From NCBI GenBank assembly GCA_017745295.1, contig JAGHZR010000012.1, positions 1 through 64,000 of the forward strand: DNA of 64,000 nt. The letters run 5' to 3'. The translations under genes were made by a program, and so were the position numbers. Positions 59,317-64,000 of the stretch are shown piece by piece. Source of the DNA: Novosphingobium sp. (GTDB lineage Bacteria; Pseudomonadota; Alphaproteobacteria; Sphingomonadales; Sphingomonadaceae). Position 1 is the first letter of the stretch, and each line of letters starts with the position of its first letter. Under the pieces are notes generated by a model. It was not told where the DNA came from and made no database searches. It worked only from the letters and a program-made list of their open reading frames with translations.

Positions 59317-60237
59317 TCAATCGCCGGCCGGGGGGATGAAGCTGACTTGGGCGAGGCGCCAGGCACGACTTTTTTCTTTGGGCCAATAATGTCGAGGATG
59401 CCTGTGCTCGGTAGGCGGGTGGACACCATGGACCTCAGCCCGAATCAATCGTCCGGTTTCTCTCAGCCGGATCGTAGCCGAGGGAAATTCCTTAAGCAGA
59501 CGATATTCCAATTCCTGCGCATCTTCAGAAAGTTGGGGGCTCGATAGAGCGCGGGGAGATCCGTCGACAAGTTCGGCGGTCGAGGAGCGCAAGGCTTTTA
59601 CCCCATCGCTGACAACATCGAGAGAGATAATGGCAGCCGCGACGGAATCGGCCCACCACCAGCCAAGCCCGAGACCGATAATACCGGCAAGGCCCGCTGC
59701 GCCCGTCAACCAGTTGGCCTTGTTCATCAAAGCGTCGGTATGCAGGAGCTTGTCGTTGAGCTGTTCGGCGAGCGGCAGCTCCTTGCGGGCGATCAGCATG
59801 GGCGGAACAAGGGAATAGAGCTGCGCGGCGATCATCAGCCACCCAAGCCAGAAGTCTTTTTCAAACAGCACGATCGAGCCGACGGACGGATGTTCCGCGG
59901 TCACCAGCGCGACAACCGCATTGTAGAGCAGGAGAAGCCCGACCGCGGTGAGAGCGACTGCGGCCACGAAAAAGCCGAGCCCGTTCACCCGCTCGAACCC
60001 GAAGGGAAACCGCTTCGACCGGCGGCCCTTAAGTTCCATTTTGGCGGCGATGAGAAACATGATCGGCGGGACGACGCCGAGGGTATCCTCGACCCAGGCC
60101 GTCTTCATGGTTTGGCTTTGGCCCAGCACGAGCCCCATCGCGACGATGATCGTGGCTGTCCAGAACAGGTTCCAGTATTCGAGCCTGATTGCGTCGCGCA
60201 TGACGCCGCGCAGTTCATCTGGCAGACTGCTGTTCAT
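59317..60237 (-). CDS. Cation diffusion facilitator (CDF) family transporter
   Basis: 306 residues with about six membrane segments (LFWTATIIVAMGLVLG, VPPIMFLIAAKM, GFFVAAVALTAVGLLLL in parts, GWLMIAAQLYSLVPPMLI, WLTGAAGLAGIIGLGL, and the next). The CDF-like metal site is suggested by HTDALMNKANW and WWADSVAAAIISLDVVSDG. A soluble C-terminal domain follows. It would export Zn, Co, Ni or similar ions. ATG 60237 overlaps the upstream lipoprotein stop (ATGA). Bases 59054-59316 between it and the LOV gene hold no gene that I can support. Confidence 0.82.
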   Translation of the reverse strand: MNSSLPDELRGVMRDAIRLEYWNLFWTATIIVAMGLVLGQSQTMKTAWVEDTLGVVPPIMFLIAAKMELKGRRSKRFPFGFERVNGLGFFVAAVALTAVGLLLLYNAVVALVTAEHPSVGSIVLFEKDFWLGWLMIAAQLYSLVPPMLIARKELPLAEQLNDKLLHTDALMNKANWLTGAAGLAGIIGLGLGWWWADSVAAAIISLDVVSDGVKALRSSTAELVDGSPRALSSPQLSEDAQELEYRLLKEFPSATIRLRETGRLIRAEVHGVHPPTEHRHPRHYWPKEKSRAWRLAQVSFIPPAGD

Positions 60238-60677
60238 CGTTCCCTCGCGGATTGCGATACCTTGCGCGATGCGCGCTCGACCAACATGATCCAGCTGTTC
60301 TCGCCATTTTGCATGGCAGCTTTCACTTCGATCACATGTTTGCCGGATACCGTACTTCGCAGCGGAGGAGCAAAAGCCACCATGGTCTTCCACGGGCTAT
60401 CCTTGGTGAATGCGCCCAGGACAAGATCGGTCTTTCCTTCGGAGAGCTCGGTGAGAAGGGCTTCTGACCCACCGCCTGCGATACGTGGGCGCGCGCCGGT
60501 CTGCCGCTCGATCTGGCCAAGCAGGCGCTGCAGTTCCAAGGTGTCCGGTGTGCCCGCGACCATCCCAACTCTGAACTGCCGGGCCGTCCTGACGTTCTCC
60601 AGCGTATTGTTCGGATCCTGCGGGAGCCCGTGGCAGGCTGTGAGAAGAAACAATGCACCAAGGGCGATCCATCTCAT
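60234..60677 (-). CDS. Half-size extracellular solute-binding-like lipoprotein
   Basis: 147 residues. A lipobox LLTAC follows a hydrophobic signal (RWIALGALFLLTAC). The mature part resembles lobe 1 of amino-acid-type binding proteins (FRVGMVAGTPDTLEL, GGSEALLTELSEGKTDLVLG in parts), but the second lobe is missing; typical members have over 220 residues. It may be a truncated or specialised sensor lipoprotein. The frame to 60824 is only an upstream open stretch. Its stop overlaps the CDF start, so the two genes are coupled. Confidence 0.72.
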   Translation of the reverse strand: MRWIALGALFLLTACHGLPQDPNNTLENVRTARQFRVGMVAGTPDTLELQRLLGQIERQTGARPRIAGGGSEALLTELSEGKTDLVLGAFTKDSPWKTMVAFAPPLRSTVSGKHVIEVKAAMQNGENSWIMLVERASRKVSQSARER

Positions 60678-60916
60678 GCCGAATGCCACGCTTGCTGTTG
60701 TTGTTGCCCATTCGGAACGAGCGAGCGTCGGCGTTGTTTCGGGCGCTGGCGGGCGAAAGGACAACAGCATTGCCGTCCATGATGCGTCGGCTTCGGCATC
60801 TGTCGCTACCAACTTGTCTTTCAATCGTCGTAACTTGCCTTAAAGGCGCAGCGCAGCGTGTCTGAAGCAGAACCGCCCGCAGTCATCGCTCGATAGGTCA
60901 CTACAAGGAGACCGTC

Positions 60917-61768
60917 ATGAGCCAGACTGCCGATATGATCCACGAAGACGCATTGCCCGGGCACGAAAGCGGCCTGCAGCCGAAGCACGAATGGCAACCG
61001 CGCTATCCCGGGTCCGGCTGGCTTACCGGCAAGGTCGCGATCGTCACGGGCGCTGACAGCGGCATCGGGCGAGCCGTTGCGGCTCTTTATGCGCGTGAAG
61101 GCGCCGACATCGCGGTCGTCTATCTTCTGGAGGATGACGACGCCCAGGAAACCCGCCGGATAGTGGAAGCGGAGGAGCGCAGCGCCATTACAATCAGGGC
61201 GGATGTCGGCATCAAGGAAGCCCGCGACCTGATCATCGAAGAAACCCTAACGGCCTTCGGCCGAATCGATATCCTCGTCAACAATGCCGGCGAACAGCAC
61301 CCTGATGCGGACATCACCGACATCTCCGAGGATCAGCTGCGCAGAACCTTTCAGACGAATATCTTCGGAATGTTCTTCCTGACGCAGGCTACCAGACCGC
61401 ACCTATCAAAGGGCGCTGCCATCGTCAACTGCACCAGCGTGACAATGTATCAGGGCAGCAAGGAGCTGCTTGATTACAGCTCCACGAAGGGCGCCATCAC
61501 GGCTTTCACACGGTCGCTGTCAGAGAACCTTATCCAGCACGGAATTCGCGTCAATGCCGTGGCTCCCGGTCCGATCTGGACGCCGCTCAACCCTTGCGGC
61601 GGAGCAAGCCCAGAGAAGCTTGCGCACTTTGGTGAAAGCACGCCGATGGGGCGGCCGGGACAACCCAACGAAGTTGCCCCCGCTTTCTTCTTTTTGGCCT
61701 GTGAGGATGCCAGTTACATGACAGGCCAGGTTCTGCACCCCAACGGTGGGATCATCGTGAACGGCTGA
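60917..61768 (+). CDS. SDR family oxidoreductase, stress-type (YghA/YdaD-like)
   Basis: 283 residues, longer than classical SDRs because of an N-terminal 35-residue tail (HEWQPRYPGSGWLTGKVAIVTG in parts). TGADSGIGRAVA, NNAGEQHPD, Ser in NCTSVTMY, Tyr-Lys in YSSTKGAI, and the C-terminal TGQVLHPNGG are the marks of the general-stress-associated SDR group. AAGGAGACCGTC precedes ATG 60917. A weak EcfG-like match (AGAAC-N17-CGAT at 60869-60894) lies upstream. It probably reduces a carbonyl under stress; the substrate is unknown. Confidence 0.85.
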   Translation: MSQTADMIHEDALPGHESGLQPKHEWQPRYPGSGWLTGKVAIVTGADSGIGRAVAALYAREGADIAVVYLLEDDDAQETRRIVEAEERSAITIRADVGIKEARDLIIEETLTAFGRIDILVNNAGEQHPDADITDISEDQLRRTFQTNIFGMFFLTQATRPHLSKGAAIVNCTSVTMYQGSKELLDYSSTKGAITAFTRSLSENLIQHGIRVNAVAPGPIWTPLNPCGGASPEKLAHFGESTPMGRPGQPNEVAPAFFFLACEDASYMTGQVLHPNGGIIVNG

Positions 61769-61793
61769 AGGTGCCTCGCGACCCCGGCTACAC

Positions 61794-64000
61794 TTAGCTG
61801 GGAACCGCCGGCGTCACCAGCAGACTATGGATTGCACTCGTCAACGTCTCGGCACCATATGGCTTGGCCAAGACGGAGAACTGTGCCGTCCCTTCGCCCA
61901 CCATCTGCTCGCTGTAACCGGTCGCGAGCAAAACCGGTGTTTCTGGAGCCCGGATATGGAGCTGCCGGGCCAGATCGATACCGCTCAGGCCGGGCATAAC
62001 GACATCGCTGAAGACCAGGTCAAAGTCCTGTTCCTGAGCGATGCGCAATGCGTCCGCACCGTTATGTGCCGTCACGACCTCAAGCCCAAGATCCACCAGT
62101 AACCGCTCGGCAAAATCCAGAACCTGTTCGTTGTCCTCTACCAGAAGAATTCTCAAACCGGGCGGAAGCGTCGCGTCGCCGCGAGCATGACCGGATGCGC
62201 GCGGCTGCTTGTCGACGGAGGGCAGGATCAGCCGCACGGTGGTGCCCACGCCGACTTTTGAGAGGATTTCCGCAGCGCCGCCGGCTTGCGCCGCAAAGCC
62301 GTGGATTTGGGACAGTCCAAGCCCGGTTCCCTGTCCGACGGGCTTGGTCGTATAGAATGGCTCAAACACACGTTCGATCGTCTCGGGTGTCATTCCCGTT
62401 CCGGTGTCGGTTATCTCGATCGCGACAGCATCATCTTTGCCAAGAGAGTAGTCCCGGATGCTGATGGTCAGAGTGCCGCCTTCCGGCATAGCGTCCCGCG
62501 CATTGACCGCCGCGTTCAAAATGGCCGTCTCGAGTTCAGTGGGATCGACTTCCACCCGCGCAATCAAATTGGAGGGTTCGACCACAATCTCAATATTGCT
62601 GCTAATGGAACGTGAAAGGACTTCGCAAAGGGCATCCAGCTGGATGTTGAGGTCCAGAACCTCGGGCTGAAGGACGCGACGGCGGCTGAAGGCCAGAAGA
62701 TGTCCGGTCAGCGTAGCCGCGCGCTTAACCGTGTCGGTCAATCCATCGAGATACTTGACGCGCTTCTCTTCGGACAGATCCGGCTTTCGCAACATCTCGG
62801 TTGCCCCGGAGATGACGGTCAGCAGGTTATTGAAATCGTGAGCCACCCCACCGGTCAACTGGCCGATTGCCTCCATTTTTTGCGACTGACGCAGCGTTTC
62901 GTGGAGCTTCGTCAGTTCCTCGGTTCGTTCGGCGACCCGGCGCTCCAGTGTTTCATTGGCTTCGCGCACCTGCCGAATGAGTTGTGCATTCTCGATCGCA
63001 ACCGCGGCCTGCGACGCCAGGCTGGTGACAATCTCCTCATGAAGGCCGGAGAACCTACCCGTCTCGGGATGACCGAAGAACAGTCCACCAAGAACCTTCC
63101 CGTCATTGGTGCTCACCGGAACCGCGAGGTAGCTGCGAACAGGCAAGTGTCCTTCCGGCATACCTGACCGGGGAGCATTCTGACCGTAACGCGGATCGGC
63201 CAGGATGTCGTCCGATCGGACATTGCCGGTCCCTGCGAACGTTGGCGCGAATACCTCCGTATTTCGCGGCATTGGGAAATTGGCGAACGCTTCGCGCGGC
63301 GCTCCCGACAGGGAGTAGAGGGTGTAGCTCTCACCATCAGCACCCACAACGTTATAGAAGAACGCACCGAACGCCGCTTCGGACAATTCGACGCCAGCGT
63401 CGGTAACCATCTGTACCAGGCGCTCGAGATCATGCTCACCGGCAAGGGCTGACCCTACGCGGTTCAAGAGCTCCAGCGAGCGACGGGCCCTGCGTTCCTC
63501 GGTTACGTCTTCGGCAGAGACCGTGATGCCGACGATGTTGCCTTCCGCATCGCGCAGCGGCACCCAGTTCTCGCGCCAGATGCTCGTGCCATCGGGGCGA
63601 CCGGGAGTTTTGCCGGCGACTTCCTGTCCCCATAGCGCCTCGCCGGCCAGGACCCGCTCGAAGATTCCCAGCGCTTGCTCGTCGAGGTCAGGTACGATTT
63701 CACCGATCGTCTTGCCAATATGATCGCGAATGGATCGACCGTTCCACTCCGCCAGCCGTTCGTTCACGCGTACAAAGCGCAGATCCCGGTCGAGCACTGC
63801 CAATCCCACTGGGGCGGCCGTATAGACGGATGCCAGCTCGTCTGCCTGACGCCGGGCCATCGCTTCGCTGACGGTTAGTGCGGCCTCCTTTTCACGCAGC
63901 CGCTGGTTCGCCATCACCTGCTCTGTGGTTTCCGAGACAATGCACAACACGCCGCCGACGCTTCCATCATCATCTCGAACCGGCGAGTAAGATATGTCGA
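61794..64000 (-). CDS. PAS-GAF hybrid histidine kinase with C-terminal receiver (N-terminus beyond window)
   Basis: 735 residues visible, running into the right edge, where the frame remains open (DGSVGGVLCIVSE lies at the edge, suggesting another PAS or GAF before it). Visible order: PAS (about 40-155 of the visible part), GAF (about 175-325), helical linker, HisKA with His in [12 protein letters not shown], HATPase_c ([33 protein letters not shown]), receiver ([28 protein letters not shown]). The core is clearly paralogous to the hybrid kinase at 52815. Light, redox or small-molecule sensing through PAS/GAF is possible. It converges with the stress SDR. Confidence 0.88.
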   Translation of the reverse strand, partial: DISYSPVRDDDGSVGGVLCIVSETTEQVMANQRLREKEAALTVSEAMARRQADELASVYTAAPVGLAVLDRDLRFVRVNERLAEWNGRSIRDHIGKTIGEIVPDLDEQALGIFERVLAGEALWGQEVAGKTPGRPDGTSIWRENWVPLRDAEGNIVGITVSAEDVTEERRARRSLELLNRVGSALAGEHDLERLVQMVTDAGVELSEAAFGAFFYNVVGADGESYTLYSLSGAPREAFANFPMPRNTEVFAPTFAGTGNVRSDDILADPRYGQNAPRSGMPEGHLPVRSYLAVPVSTNDGKVLGGLFFGHPETGRFSGLHEEIVTSLASQAAVAIENAQLIRQVREANETLERRVAERTEELTKLHETLRQSQKMEAIGQLTGGVAHDFNNLLTVISGATEMLRKPDLSEEKRVKYLDGLTDTVKRAATLTGHLLAFSRRRVLQPEVLDLNIQLDALCEVLSRSISSNIEIVVEPSNLIARVEVDPTELETAILNAAVNARDAMPEGGTLTISIRDYSLGKDDAVAIEITDTGTGMTPETIERVFEPFYTTKPVGQGTGLGLSQIHGFAAQAGGAAEILSKVGVGTTVRLILPSVDKQPRASGHARGDATLPPGLRILLVEDNEQVLDFAERLLVDLGLEVVTAHNGADALRIAQEQDFDLVFSDVVMPGLSGIDLARQLHIRAPETPVLLATGYSEQMVGEGTAQFSVLAKPYGAETLTSAIHSLLVTPAVPS

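Noticed and set aside
60869..60894. EcfG-like promoter upstream of the stress-type SDR
   Set aside because: AGAAC-N17-CGAT has one mismatch in each half; with such short motifs this could be chance. I keep it only as a weak note in the SDR entry.
1..64000. tRNA, rRNA, CRISPR arrays and complete insertion sequences
   Set aside because: I looked for clover-leaf and CCA-end patterns, regularly spaced repeats, and transposase genes or terminal inverted repeats, and found nothing that I could support. A dedicated scan could still find a small RNA.

Overview
The window looks like chromosomal DNA of a GC-rich alphaproteobacterium of the Sphingomonadales (Novosphingobium/Sphingobium type). Three large TonB-dependent receptors, many SDR oxidoreductases and Rieske oxygenases, family-typical intergenic palindromes, and HWE-type and hybrid histidine kinases all point that way. 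No rRNA, tRNA, CRISPR array or intact insertion sequence was found. The assignment is inferred from gene content, not from a marker gene.

Layout. (1) 1-9.8 kb: the N-terminal part of a chemoreceptor, cut by the window edge; a polysaccharide-utilisation operon read leftward (TonB receptor, DUF6250 protein, PL26-like rhamnogalacturonan lyase); an HTH regulator; an L,D-transpeptidase; a small unknown gene. (2) 9.4-24.6 kb: a catabolic island with NTF2-like proteins, two zinc-less MDR oxidoreductases, a Rieske ferredoxin, two TonB receptors, three SDRs (one lacking the catalytic Tyr), an acyl-CoA synthetase-like ligase, a Rieske oxygenase alpha subunit and a TIM-barrel isomerase-like protein. (3) 25.4-30.2 kb: a tightly overlapping leftward operon of cupredoxin lipoprotein, ACP, beta-ketoacyl synthase, type III polyketide synthase, methyltransferase and FAD monooxygenase. 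This is a candidate phenolic-lipid/alkylquinone gene cluster. (4) 30.8-33.8 kb: two tandem secreted DUF4139 proteins. (5) 34-46.2 kb: a second catabolic block with two more Rieske oxygenases, NTF2-like partners, ABM, VOC and ketosteroid-dehydrogenase-like FAD proteins, three SDRs, a ThuA-like protein, an acyl-CoA dehydrogenase and a LuxR-type regulator with no LuxI partner. (6) 46.2-52.4 kb: accessory DNA with degenerate repeats and AT-richer small genes (one YezG-like immunity gene), then a Sel1-repeat protein and a DUF2207/LemA pair. (7) 52.8-64 kb: a signalling block. Its core is a leftward operon of a short LOV blue-light protein, a CheB-CheR-PAS-HWE kinase and a single-domain response regulator. 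It is flanked by two hybrid histidine kinases, a CDF transporter with a half-size solute-binding lipoprotein, and a stress-type SDR. The first hybrid kinase has a good match to a sigma-EcfG general-stress promoter.

How the genes could work together: the receptors would import substrates, and the Rieske oxygenases, SDRs, MDRs, ligase and acyl-CoA dehydrogenase would oxidise and activate a cyclic or aromatic carbon source. No ferredoxin reductase is visible, so electrons for the oxygenases must come from elsewhere. The type III PKS operon is a separate biosynthetic unit lying between the two catabolic blocks. The signalling block probably links light and other stress cues to the general stress response. 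Palindromic repeats of at least three families sit at operon ends throughout and probably double as terminators.
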